NCBI GenBank assembly: GCA_024291935.2
Contig: JAGTYA010000026.1
Location: 2,095,501-2,159,500 of the forward strand
DNA from: Okapia johnstoni
Taxonomy: Eukaryota; Chordata; Mammalia; Artiodactyla; Giraffidae
Length of the DNA stretch: 64,000 nt
Reading direction: 5' to 3'
The notes below the pieces were generated by a model. It made no database searches. It worked only from the letters and a program-made list of their open reading frames with translations, and was not told the DNA's origin. Below, one piece after another: positions 23,360 through 33,770 of this stretch. Position 1 is the first letter of the stretch. Each line of letters starts with the position of its first letter. The position numbers and the translations under genes are program-made.

Positions 23360-25209
23360 GTCATGTATGAATAAGGACAATTTTATGTCTTCCTTCCAAT
23401 CTGTATGCCTTTAATTTCCTTTTCTGCCTAATTATACTAGCTTGACTGTCTAGTAAAATGTTAACTACAAGTGGCTAGAGAAAGTCTTGTAGGGCAAACT
23501 ATTCCATCATTTACCACTAAATATGATGTGGGTTTTCATTAAATGCTGTTTGTTGAGTTGAGGATGTTTCCTTCTATTCATAGTGTGTGTTCGGAGTTCT
23601 TCTCACGAATGGATGTTAGATTTTCTCAATTGCCCATTCTGCAACTTTTGAGATGGTCATGTGCTTTTTAGCCCTTATCTCTATTAATATGATGTGACAC
23701 ATTAACTGATTTGGGGGTTTTAAGCCAACCTTGTATTTCCCACTTGATCACGGTGTACAGTCTCTTTTATCTGTCATTGGATTTGGTTTGCTAAGATTTT
23801 GTTAGGAATGTTTGCATCCATATTCATAAAAGATACTGTTCTGTACTTTTCTTGTGGCTTTTTTTTCTTTCTGATTTTGGTGTTGGGTTTTTTAATTCTT
23901 TTTTTAATCATATACACATTTTAGATGTCTTTGGTAAACCCTAGATTTTTAAAAATTATTTAATACATCTATACTTAATATAATTTCCAATGTATTTTGA
24001 TTTATAGCCATGCATTTTGTGCTTTTTATTTGTACTAAATATTGTAATGTTTACTTTGCTCTTCTTTCTTGTCTCTTGTTGGATTGATAGTTATTTTTAA
24101 TTGCACATTTTCTTTTACTGGTTTTGAAGTTATATGACCATTCTCGTAGAAGGTAACCTGGGACTTTCTAAACAGTTATATAATAAAGCCATTTGCTATG
24201 TTTACCTGCATCTGTAATCAAATAAGTACCTTAAAACATTTTAGTTTCAATCTCTCCAGCTAACTTATATGTTTTGTTGTATATGTAAGTTCAAACATAA
24301 TTAGCAGTGTTTTATATAATCAGCATGTTTAAATTTGCCCATCTATTTGCATGTCTTGTCACACAGCATTTATTTTCCATCTCAGATCTTATATCTGGGG
24401 TCACTTTTTTCGACTGAAGTATTCATTAGAATTTTATTCAGCAAAAATCAAAACCCTTCTGATTTTCTTTGTTTTAAAATGACGGTTTTACTCTTGTTCT
24501 TAAAAAATATTTCCACTGGCTACAAAATTCTAGACCCTAGGTTACCAAAATGATGTTCTTTTAACACACTGAAAATATGATCAAGCTGTTGTTTGACTTC
24601 AATTGTTTCCATTGAGAACAGAGATGGCAGTGAGTCACTGCTTTCAGAAGGCAATGCATCTTTTCTTTCTGGCTGGTTTTAAGCTCTTTCCTTTGACTCT
24701 AGTGTTTTGCATTTTCACTGTGTTGTGTTATTAGAGAGTGTCTTTTGTTCATTCTGCTTAAAATTCATTGAGTTTCCTTAGTATCTGGTTGGTGAACTGC
24801 ATCAGGTCTGGATTATACTCGGCCACTCTCTCTTCATATTTTGCATTAGTTCCCTATTTCTTCTGGAACTTTCCATAGACATCTGGTTGACCATCTCAGT
24901 CCTCTCACATCTCTTAGTGCTTCTCTCTTTTTCTTTATAAAAAGTCACTTTGTTCTCGGTACTATATTCTGGATAATGTCTTCTGATCCATTTCCAATTC
25001 ACTAATTATTTCTTCAGCTGTGTCTAATCTACAGTTAAACCTATCCAAAGAATTTTAAATTTCAATGATTGTTTTTCTATTTATGGAAATCCTATTTGGT
25101 TCTTATGCATACTTGATAGACCTTTTTATACTACCTTTCTTCTCACTTGTACATTCAAACTTGAAAAAAATTTCTTGAAGTGTATTGAATACAGCTATTT
25201 TATGTTTGA

Positions 25210-25395
25210 AAGAGTGAAAGTGTTAGTTGCTCAGTCATATCTGACTCTTTGCAACTCCATGACTGTAGCCTGCCAGGATCCTCTGTCCACGGAATTTTCC
25301 AGGCAAGAATACTGGAGTGGGTAAGCCATTCCCTTCTCCAGGGGATTTCCCCAAGCCAGGGATCAAACCCAGGTCTCCTGCATCGCAGGCAGGAG
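25210..25395 (-). mobile_element. Bov-tA SINE, 5' head truncated
   Basis: Antisense copy beginning GAGTGAAAGTGTTAGTTGC and passing into the tRNA-like head, which breaks off after GCATCGCAGGCAGG. Confidence 0.88.
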
Positions 25396-26450
25396 TTTCT
25401 GTTAATTCTAAGTCTTTGTGAGTCACCTTATCTGTTTGTTTTTTTTCTCCTGGCCCTCATTCATGGTGTTTTGTTCCCTTTGAGGATTTCCCTTTTTTAA
25501 TCATAAGTTCATATATCTTACCATGTATCTCTGAGGATTTTTAAGGTCTAATGTGGAGTTGACCTTGGGGAGGATCTACGTTAATTTCTTCCATTGCTAT
25601 ACATGTGGGAGCACTACCAGCCTGAGCTATAAATTCTAGGCTCAACATTTTTGAGACCACTCAGGTGGTGTGCATTTGGGCTTCCAAGCTGAGCATACCA
25701 GCTTGTGGATATGGCTTCTCAGATCAAATATTGTTCCACTCCTGTTAGCAGCAAAGCAATTTTCTATATAGTCTTTTCAGGGACTGGGTTATTTCTCACT
25801 GACTATTGAACCTTCACACTGAACACAGAGCACTTTGAAGGTTCTAGCTTTACATAGGGCTCTGCTGTAACACTTCCCACCTGGGGCAGGTCTGGGCTTG
25901 GATACCTAGGCATCCATCCCCTGCGAGACTGTGAAAACCAAAGCTCAAGTTTACTCAGTTCATCAAATGCCTTCAAGACACCTCTTACCTCTGTGGGTTC
26001 CACATTCACTGTGCGTTCAGCCTCTGATCTCTCTTACCTCCCGACTAGCTCATCGAGGCCAATGAGTCTTGCAGGCAGACAAGGTCTTGTTCACTTACAG
26101 GGTACAGAGTCAGGGTTTGGAAGGTGGAGTTTTTCTGGGCAGCCTGGGTCTTCTGGCTGCTGTTCCAACTCCATGTGCTGATTCCTGACCTTCCTAGGCT
26201 TCATCTCCCCATGAAATTGGGAGATGCTGGTCAGTAGCAATGTGTCTGGTTCATGCTGGTCTGTGGGGTCTTAGTGATAAGTAGATCTCATTCTGGGGCT
26301 CCAGCAGTTCTGTATTGGGCCAGCAGTCGTTAGGGACTGGACTGAGAAGAATGCTCTTCTCCAAGCCCCCTGGCCCTCAGAGAGAAAGGACTCCCCCACT
26401 AACTTGTACTGAGGCCAAGGATCTAGAGATAGGAGCCTCTAGACCAGGGG
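25396..26450 (-). mobile_element. Probable antisense L1 5' part, decayed
   Basis: AT-rich to mixed sequence continuing from the L1 block. It resembles the reverse complement of an old L1 5' region, but the family cannot be set by eye. No exon is seen. Confidence 0.35.
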
Positions 26451-26985
26451 ACAGCAAACTGGGGCCCATGGACCAAATCTGGCCCCTGACCTAAAGAATG
26501 TGTGACAAAGCCTGTGTATGATCCCTAATGCCTATGATATTTACTATCTGGCAGTTTACAAGAAAGTTTGCTGATCCCCAGTTCAGACCAACGTTGCCCA
26601 ATAGAAATATAATGGGAGCCACAGATATAATGTCAAACTTTCTAATAGCCACATCAGAAAAATAAAAAGAAACAAGTTAAATTCATTGCAACATATTTTA
26701 TCTAACCCAATAGATTAAAACATTACCACTTTGGGACTTTCCTGGGAGTCAGTGATTAAGACTCTGTGCTTCCACTGCATAGGGCGCAGGTTCAATGCCT
26801 GGTCAGGGAACTAAGATCTCATGCTGCACAGCATGACCAAAAGCTAAAAAAAAAAAAATAAAAAAGGTTAAATTATCATTTCAATATATAATATTAAAAG
26901 AATGGTAAGGGTAGACAACATCCTGTCTCCAAAAGCCAGTGTGTGTTTTAGACCTAGAGCATGCCTCTATCTGGATGCTGAGTTT
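26451..26985 (+). mobile_element. Old hAT-type DNA transposon fossils split by a SINE
   Basis: AGCAAACTGGGGCCCATGG..CCAAATCTGGCCC and GATATTTACTATCTGGC are widely seen in mammalian hAT-type (MER) fossils. A second piece from 26590 (TTGCCCAATAGAAATATAAT) belongs to a similar element and continues after the SINE at 26733-26866. Family names are not assigned with certainty. Confidence 0.6.
26733..26866 (+). mobile_element. CHR-type SINE nested in a DNA transposon
   Basis: GGGACTTTCCTGGGAGTCAG, GGTTCAATGCCTGGTCAGGG, then an A-rich tail. It interrupts the older MER-like element. Confidence 0.85.
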
Positions 26986-28265
26986 TCATAAGAACTGCTT
27001 GGTCTGCATTTAGATATCAAAAGATTTACAGTTGTAAAGGGAGATTCTCATGCCTAAATTAGCAATCCAAACAACTGTCGTTAAAGGTTTTCTAATAACT
27101 GAGTTGGGGATCTGTATTTAAATCTGAATTCATTAAAATTCAATCAAATTGAGATCCAGTTTCTCAGTGTCAGCCGCATCTCCAGTGCTCTGTAGGCGAG
27201 CCTGGCTGGTGACAGGCTATGGCACCGTAACTTTAGACTGTTGTGTGCTGGCGGGCAGAGGCGGGAATGGCCCCTGAGCATGTGACCAGGCCGGGCCCAG
27301 GGAAGTGCTGGGTGAACACCAAACGGGTGAGCAGGTGCTGATGTGGGGCAGGTGGTGGGGACTGGTGGGGGGAACGTCTCCCAGGCCCAGCATCCCCTCT
27401 GAATGTCCCTGCACCCTCTTGGGCTCCCAGTCCTCAGACTCGAGCCTCCAGAGCACGTGACCCACACCTCCCTAATGACCATCTGCCTGGCATCCTGGTT
27501 CTTATAACAGCATCTGTCTCCCGCCAGCCTTGGCTCCTGGTGGCCATAGGAACAGCGTTCACCTTGTGAGGCTGCGTTCCCAGGCTGCCTCGGACTCCAC
27601 GGGGCACCTCATCTGCAGCTGGGGCCAGTTGCCTCTGAAGCCTGGGCAGTCTCAAAGGGGCTCCCCGCACCCCATGCCTAGCTCCCCAACATCCCTCTGC
27701 TCCTGCAACACTCCTCTCTTTGCTGGTGAACTGCTCTTGAGTGGCAGGGCCGTAAATAGGCGAAGGCGTGGGCTTTGCCTGATCAAAGGGCCCCCTTCAG
27801 AAGCCGTCATTAGCTGCTATTCTGGGAACTGGTTATTTTAAGGTTAGTGTATTTTTTCTTTCCTGAGGAGCCGTCTTAGTGGATGGCGAGGTCCTGAGGT
27901 GCTGGCTCTTCAGTCAAACCACACAAGCCCTGTTTTGTCTAGGGTTTCAAAGATAAACCTATAATGAAAGCGTCAGTTGACGCTAAGCGCTGCCATCCCC
28001 ATTCCTGGGCAGAGGTGGGCAGGCCTTCCAGGGAGTCCCTGTACCCCTCGAGCCACAAGGAGACTTGACGGCCCCGGGACGGGGCTGCCATGCTTCTGGA
28101 GGGAACCAAGGTCAGAGTCCAGCATTCTCACGGCCAAGGCAGCCCCCACAGGCCTTGCCTAGAGCCTGGCTCAGGGGGGCAGCTTTCAACAGACAGCCCA
28201 GCTTTGGCCAAAGATCTGTGGGAAGAGGCCCACCCCTACCCATGGCCAAGGGAAAGCACAATGAC
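26986..28265. other. Intron 15, mostly unassigned
   Basis: Returns to GC-rich sequence from about 27160. A patch at 27725-27870 has GATCAAAGG (TCF/LEF-type), CATTAGCTGC and a TTATTTTAAGG run and may be regulatory. No exon or young repeat. Confidence 0.35.
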
Positions 28266-28445
28266 ATCATGGTTTAAGAAAATGATAATACCCGGTGCTG
28301 GCACGCATGTGGGAAAACAGGCATTCTCACACACTGCTGGTGGGGACTCAAATTACTACAGGGTTACACTTCTGGAAAGGAATCTAGCAGCATCTGTGAA
28401 CATTAGAAGTACATGTACCTTTGAGTCCCAGGAAAGGAAGCTCCA
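28266..28445 (+). mobile_element. L1 3' fragment, sense
   Basis: GCACGCATGTGGGAAAACAG, CACACACTGCTGGTGGGGAC and CTTCTGGAAAGGAATCTAGC resemble sense L1 ORF2/3' sequence. Confidence 0.6.
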
Positions 28446-31150
28446 GGGTCAGAGGCCTACGTATCAGGATGCTCTAATGAGTGACTGAGAGAAAGGAGGA
28501 GCCACTTAGTCACAGTGAGCGAAGAGCTGAGTAAAGGAGACTCCTCCAGCTGTAGGTACCACCCAGCCCGTCAGTGGCTGATGAGTGGCTAAGCCAGAAA
28601 CCTGAGATGCCGAGAACCCAGGTTCCCAGAAACTGCGCCGCCCAGGACAGCCATGGGGAGGGCCGGGGAGCCCAGCCCAGCTCCAGGGCACAGGGGCTGT
28701 CCCGGCAGCAGACAGCCTGGGTGCAACTGTGAGCGGCTCAATCCTCGTTTGTTCAAGGTCAGGGTGCCCCTTGCAGTCTGTGTGTGAGTTCGAGGTCGTT
28801 CAGGTAGAAATGTGGTGTCCCGTCCCGTTTCCTGCTCTGGCCTCGGTCCTCTGTCTGCTGGGGCTGCTCTCCCTCCAGGAAAACTAGCCCCTAAACTCAG
28901 CATCCTCTCCCCACAGCCCCTCCACAGGACTCCAGGTTCCCTCAGCACCCAAGTCTTGGTCACTGATCTGAGCCTCCTTTTCCAAAGACCCACTCTGTGC
29001 CAAGATGGGGGACAAGGTCCATCGGGTCCAGGCCCGAGGCCCAGCCCCAGCCCAGAAGCCATACACACACATCACTTCTGCTCCATCCCACCCAGAGCAG
29101 TGTAGGGCCTGTCATCCCAGCAGGACCCTCTGGGGTCATCCGTGTGGTGGGACGTCCGTCTCCTCCACCCATGTTCCCTCAGAGATGGCAGACGCACCCC
29201 GTGACACGGGCCTGCCCACCTGCCCCCGCCCGCACACAGCTCCCCTCAACAGCCCTCCCCAAGGCCCCAGGTCAGCAGCCGCCATGGACGGGAACAGCAG
29301 CATGGCCAGGCACTCTGCCCTCTGCCCCCAGCAGGACCCCTAGAACAGCCCAGCACCCTAGGCGCCCACCCGCTAGACTTGGTTTTGTGGGTCAAGTGCC
29401 CATTAGGGTTAGGGGGCACCCAGGGAGAAAGGCCTGGGAGATTCAGGTCTGACCATCTGGCCCCCCCCCATAGGCTGGCACCGCCATGAGCACGTAAGGG
29501 ACGAACCAGGGCCAACGGGCAGGCAGTGTGGCCCGCCGCGGGGCCTGAGCTGCCATCCGAGCCCTGCTCACTCCACCCTCGTCCCCAAGGTCCTGCTGAC
29601 AGGGCTGGAGCAGGACTCCCTCTCGGAGGGGCCGAGCCACCTCTGCAGGAGCCCCACACCCCCCACCCCTGAGGTCAGAGGACCGGGTCGCCCATCACAC
29701 CTGTGAGTCCGGTTTTTACAGGAGATGCTACAATCTCACCCCTTCATTTCAGAGGCTTGTTTCCCTGTCCCTGGGGACCTGTAGGCCTCCCAGCCCTTCC
29801 GTCCCATCAAGGGTAAGATCCTCAGGACCCTGTGGTGTCCAGGGGGACATGTCCAAGAGGCCATGGTCACAGGAAGAAGGTCAGCGCTCCACTGGCCTGG
29901 AGCTGATGCTCGGGCGGCATGCCCTGCCCTGCTGGCGTCCTGAGCCTCTCCTGACGTGAAAGCAAGAGGGCAGGCCTCGTGGCTCACCCCCTCTCTGTAC
30001 CCCGCCAGTCCACCTCCTCCTGGCCAGCGAGAGCCCCAGAAGGAACATGAGTGCTGGCTTTGGGAGTCTGTTCCAGCTCAGGTTCTAGGTCTGGGGCCTG
30101 GCATGGGGGGTGTTCAGCCAAAACAGTGATCTTGAAGACTGCACCCCATGTGTCATAGGCCCCACCTCCGGGGGCTTAGAACCGAAGGAGGCCGGTGGAG
30201 ACGCACTCGGTACATCCCAGGGACGCCCTTTCCGAGGGGATGGGCACTGCTCACCAGCCTCTCTGAGCCTCAGTTTCCCACTCTGCCCAAGGAGAGGGTA
30301 TGTGAGCACTGGGCCACCTGTCCAGGTCTGGTCTCCTGTGGCTGCTGCGCCCATACCCGACACCCAAGGGCCTGGGGTCTGCCCCAGAGCTGCCTGTGGC
30401 GAGATCAGCCAGGGGCTTCCAAGGCCCCTTGTACCACCTCTTCCCCAGACCCAGGACCCCACGTGTCTCTGCAGTCCTGCCTCAGAGGGGCAGAGCCAAG
30501 TCCAGGACTGGAAAGCCTGGCTCCCACGCCTGTGTGTTCACATTCACGTGTCTTCCTCTGACGGAAAGGACAAGGCTGCCCACACATGCGTGTGGGCCGA
30601 AGGGGCATCCTCTTCCCGTTTCACAGAGGCTCCTCCCGGGCCTTCCCCTGCACTTTGCAATCAGCGGCTGGGGCTCAACCCCCCACCCCGGCTCATTGGT
30701 CACGGACCCAGGAGGTCATGTCAGTTCTCATGTGTGCGTCTTCCCACTGGTCAGCGGAGGGGATGACACTGGTGTGATGACTGAGGCAGGCGCTGTCGGG
30801 AGGATGCGGGGCTTGATCCATATCCAGGCAGAGGAACCTCACGGCAGAGGGCCTGGGGCAGGGGAAGTACTGCAAGCCCAGAGCCTCGAGGCCTGGCGTC
30901 TGACTGCAGAGTGGGAGTGAGGGCGGGCAGGGAGGGGGTCGGGGCCAGTCAGAGAGCCCTGCTCTGCTCCACCCTGACCACGGAGCCCGAGACCGGCCCC
31001 CCGAGTCCGAGCCTCAGTGTCCCCACCTGCGCTGTGGCCTCCTGCTCCCACATCCGGGGCAGCCCCCTGAGGACCACTTTCCCTCCTTTTCCTGGGTGTT
31101 TCTCTCCCAGCCCAGCCGGGGGACGATCACCACTCCCCCCAAGTCGGCCT
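28446..31150. other. Intron 15, GC-rich, one MIR-like fragment
   Basis: No exon. An MIR-type piece lies near 30250-30300 (CTCTGAGCCTCAGTTTCCC). Long overlapping frames on both strands are composition artefacts. Confidence 0.45.
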
Positions 31151-31163
31151 CTCCTGAATGACT

Positions 31164-31173
31164 CTATTTATAG
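31164..31173. promoter_or_regulatory. Perfect MEF2-type site (also TATA-like)
   Basis: CTATTTATAG matches the MEF2 consensus YTA(A/T)4TAR exactly. MEF2 factors drive heart and muscle expression, relevant to KCNQ1. The same bases could act as a TATA-like box. It lies about 400 bases upstream of the CpG island; function is inference. Confidence 0.35.
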
Positions 31174-31559
31174 GCCTCCAGTACTGGCCAAAAAGGCAAT
31201 TTACACTTTCTTCAAACTTTAGCTGCAGTCTGTGTTGTGGGTGGATGGCTTCTCAGCGAGGCTGGGGGCAGGCAGCGAGCGGGCAGGGACTCGCGAATCG
31301 GCGGGCAGCGCCCCGCAGCCTGCTTGCGGCTCTGTGATCAAGGGCCGGGCTTGGGCTGGACAGACCGTCCGGGGGCCCGGGGCGTGAGGGCGCCCCCGGC
31401 CTTGTCTTTGTGGCGAACCCTGCCCCACCGCCTCGGCCGACCTCAGAAAAAAACATGTCTTTTGATCAAAATGGGCCCTTTTTTAAACTTGTCACCCTGC
31501 GGGTCAGGGCATAGCCTGCGCCCGGCCGGTCCTGCATGTTAAGCAGTGGCTTGGTCACC

Positions 31560-32180
31560 ACCAAAAATAGCCGTCCCAGCGCAGAGGCAGGGCTGTCCCT
31601 GCCGCTCCGGGAGGCGACCGGCCCGGAAAGAGGCAGCCTGCCCGGGCCTGGGCCCGCGCGCACGCCGGACGGGCCCGCGGCCGGGTGGGGAGCGCCTCCC
31701 GCTGCGCCGCTCCCGGCCGGTCCGGCGGGGCCGCGCGGCAGGTGGACGGCCGCAGCCCCGGCCCGGGGCCCGCGGGCCGGGCCCGGCGCGGGCGGCCGTC
31801 GGGGCTCACAAGATGGCGGCCGCGGCCGGCCCTTCCCGGGACGCGCGCACGTGGCAGCGGCCGTGCGGCGCTGTGTTGATTCTGCCGAGCGGACGGCCTC
31901 TCGTTGCCCCGGGTTCCGAGCGCTCCAGAGGCAGATGGAAATTTTTGTGGATTAAACACGGGGCCGAGGCGCGCCGGCTGTTTGGGTTGGCAGCGCTCCC
32001 TCCCCACCCCGTGCCTGCGCCGCACGCCCGGCCTCCGCACCGGGGCATCCATTCATGCCGCGGTCCGGCCGCTCCTCCACCCCCGGCTCGGGGCGGGGGG
32101 CCTCCCTCGCTGCCGCTGGCCCCGAGCAGGGCAGCCGCGACCCCCCTCCCCAAGTCTGGAAGAGGCTCCCGGAGGAGGCC
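31560..32180. promoter_or_regulatory. CpG island in intron 15 with YY1 motif
   Basis: A sharply bounded stretch very rich in CpG, densest at 31600-31920, in an intron where CpG is otherwise scarce. AAGATGGCGGC at 31810-31820 is the textbook YY1 motif, a hallmark of housekeeping-type promoters near transcription starts. Frames of 216 codons (plus) and 276 codons (minus) cross the island but show no recognisable protein. It could be an internal promoter, an enhancer or a methylation-sensitive element. CpG density and the motif are seen directly; promoter activity is inference. Confidence 0.6.
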
Positions 32181-33234
32181 TGCTTCTCCGGGGTAACTTC
32201 TCCAGCGGGGTGGGGGGCCCCTCTGACCTGCGGATCCTCCTGCAGGAGACGGGAGGTGGTGTCCGGCACCAGAAAATGCCCAGCACACGGGCTGCTCGGC
32301 GGGCCCGCTCTCAGGAAGGCCTTTGCTGCCTCTCAGGAGAAGCCCTCCGTCCAGACGAGACCTGGGCCTTTCGGGAAGGACGGGCGGGTGTGCCGGGCTA
32401 CAGAATAGGTTTCCGGGGTGCAGGGAGCAGGGCGCCAGGCTGTCTGGGGAGCCGGGCCCCAAGCAGAGGACGCGGCAGGTGGAAGCGGCCTGTGGTGTGA
32501 CCCGCCGGCTTGTGAGCAGAAGGACAGCAGAGCACCTGTGGGTTAGGAAGGAGCCTGCAGGCCGAGCAGACAGGTGAAGGGATGGGCAGACCTGAGGCTT
32601 TGCATGGAGAGAGGGGGCTTTGGGACCACCGCGCAACCCGTGTTGTTTTTAGCTGTTAGCCTAGCACGTGGAGGACACACTGAGGGGGCGACTGTGGCTG
32701 CAGCCTGAGCTGCGGGGCCAGCAGGCTGCTCCCTGCCCCCTCCTGCCCTGCAGGAGCTGCCACCCCACCCCCACCCCAGGCAGCAGGTTGGTCAGCGTGC
32801 CCAGCCCCCTCTGCCCCCACCGGCCGGGAGCCACAGGTCAGGTCTCACATAAAGAGCCATCTGTGTGGGCAGCGAGGTGGCCAGCACACCTGCCCCCGTG
32901 CAGGGACGCTCTCCCCAGCAGGGTCCACCCGCCCCCTCCCCAACAGGGCCTGCGGACACCCCATCAGGCCACTAGCACCCACCCCTGGGCGGGGGCTTCT
33001 TGGGGTGGTGTGAGGCCCCGGCCCGAGACGCCGACGCCAGGGTGACCTGTGTCACCTGGCCACTCTCAGAGCAGCGCTGGAGATGGGGAATTCAGCACGG
33101 CCCAGGCAAAGCATGTCTGGGGATGGTGGGGGTCCCTGAATCACAGCCCCCCATGTGTGGCCCACCTGGGTCTTGGTTTTAGGGCTTTACGGCATTACCT
33201 TGTGATAAGGGGTCACATCCGATAACCAGCGTGG
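32181..33234. other. Intron 15, CpG island shore
   Basis: CpG density falls off by about 32500. No exon, repeat or named motif stands out. Confidence 0.4.
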
Positions 33235-33770
33235 AAGTTGCGCTGCATGCTCTCTCACTCCGTGTGTCAGACTCTGCTGCTCCACGGATTAAAGCCTGCT
33301 GGGCTCCTCTCTTCGTGGGGTTATCCCAGCAAGAATACTGGAGTGGGTTGCCATTCCCTTCTCCAGGGAATCTTCCCGATCCAGGGATCAAACCCAGGTC
33401 TCCTGCATTGCAGGCAGATTCTTTACTGTCTGAGCCGCCAGGGAAGTAAAGTGAAGTGAAAGTCGCTTAGTCGTGTCCAACTCTTTGCGACCCCATGGAC
33501 TATACAGTCCGTGGAATTCTCCAGGCCAGAATACTGGAGTGGGTATCCTTCTCCTTCTCCAGGGGATCTTCCCAACCCAGGGATCAAACCCAGGTCTCCC
33601 ACATTGTGGGCAGATTCTTTACCGGTTGAGACACAAGGGAAGCCTAAGAATACTGAAGGGGGTAGCCTATCCCATCTCCAGGGGATCTTTCTGACCCAGG
33701 AATCAAACCAGGGTCTCCTGCATTGCAGCCGGATTCTTTACCAGCTGAGCTAGCAGGGAACCAGGGAAGC
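33235..33770 (-). mobile_element. Three antisense Bov-tA SINEs in tandem
   Basis: Two near-complete copies (about 33235-33446 and 33447-33643) are followed by a third lacking its tail (33644-33770). All run in the same direction. Each ends in the tRNA-like head (GAGCCGCCAGGGAAG, GAGACACAAGGGAAGCC, GCAGGGAACCAGGGAAGCCC). Confidence 0.9.

Larger units (their letters stand above)
20871..25209 (-). mobile_element. Long antisense L1 LINE, 3' end first
   Basis: This AT-rich block tracks the reverse complement of an older mammalian L1 from its 3' UTR (CTTGAGGTATAATTTACGTG near 20884; GTGGGTTTGATTTGCATTTCC near 21603) through ORF2 (TTGATTACTGTAGCTTCG near 22291; GAGATTGTATTGAATC near 22491). Stops are frequent. 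Bov-A2 and Bov-tA elements interrupt it at 22752-23020 and 23144-23359. It may be more than one L1 copy. Confidence 0.75.

Noticed and set aside
31806..32636. 276-codon minus-strand frame crossing the CpG island
   Set aside because: CpG islands are poor in stop codons. Overlapping plus-strand frames of similar length exist and no protein family is recognisable.
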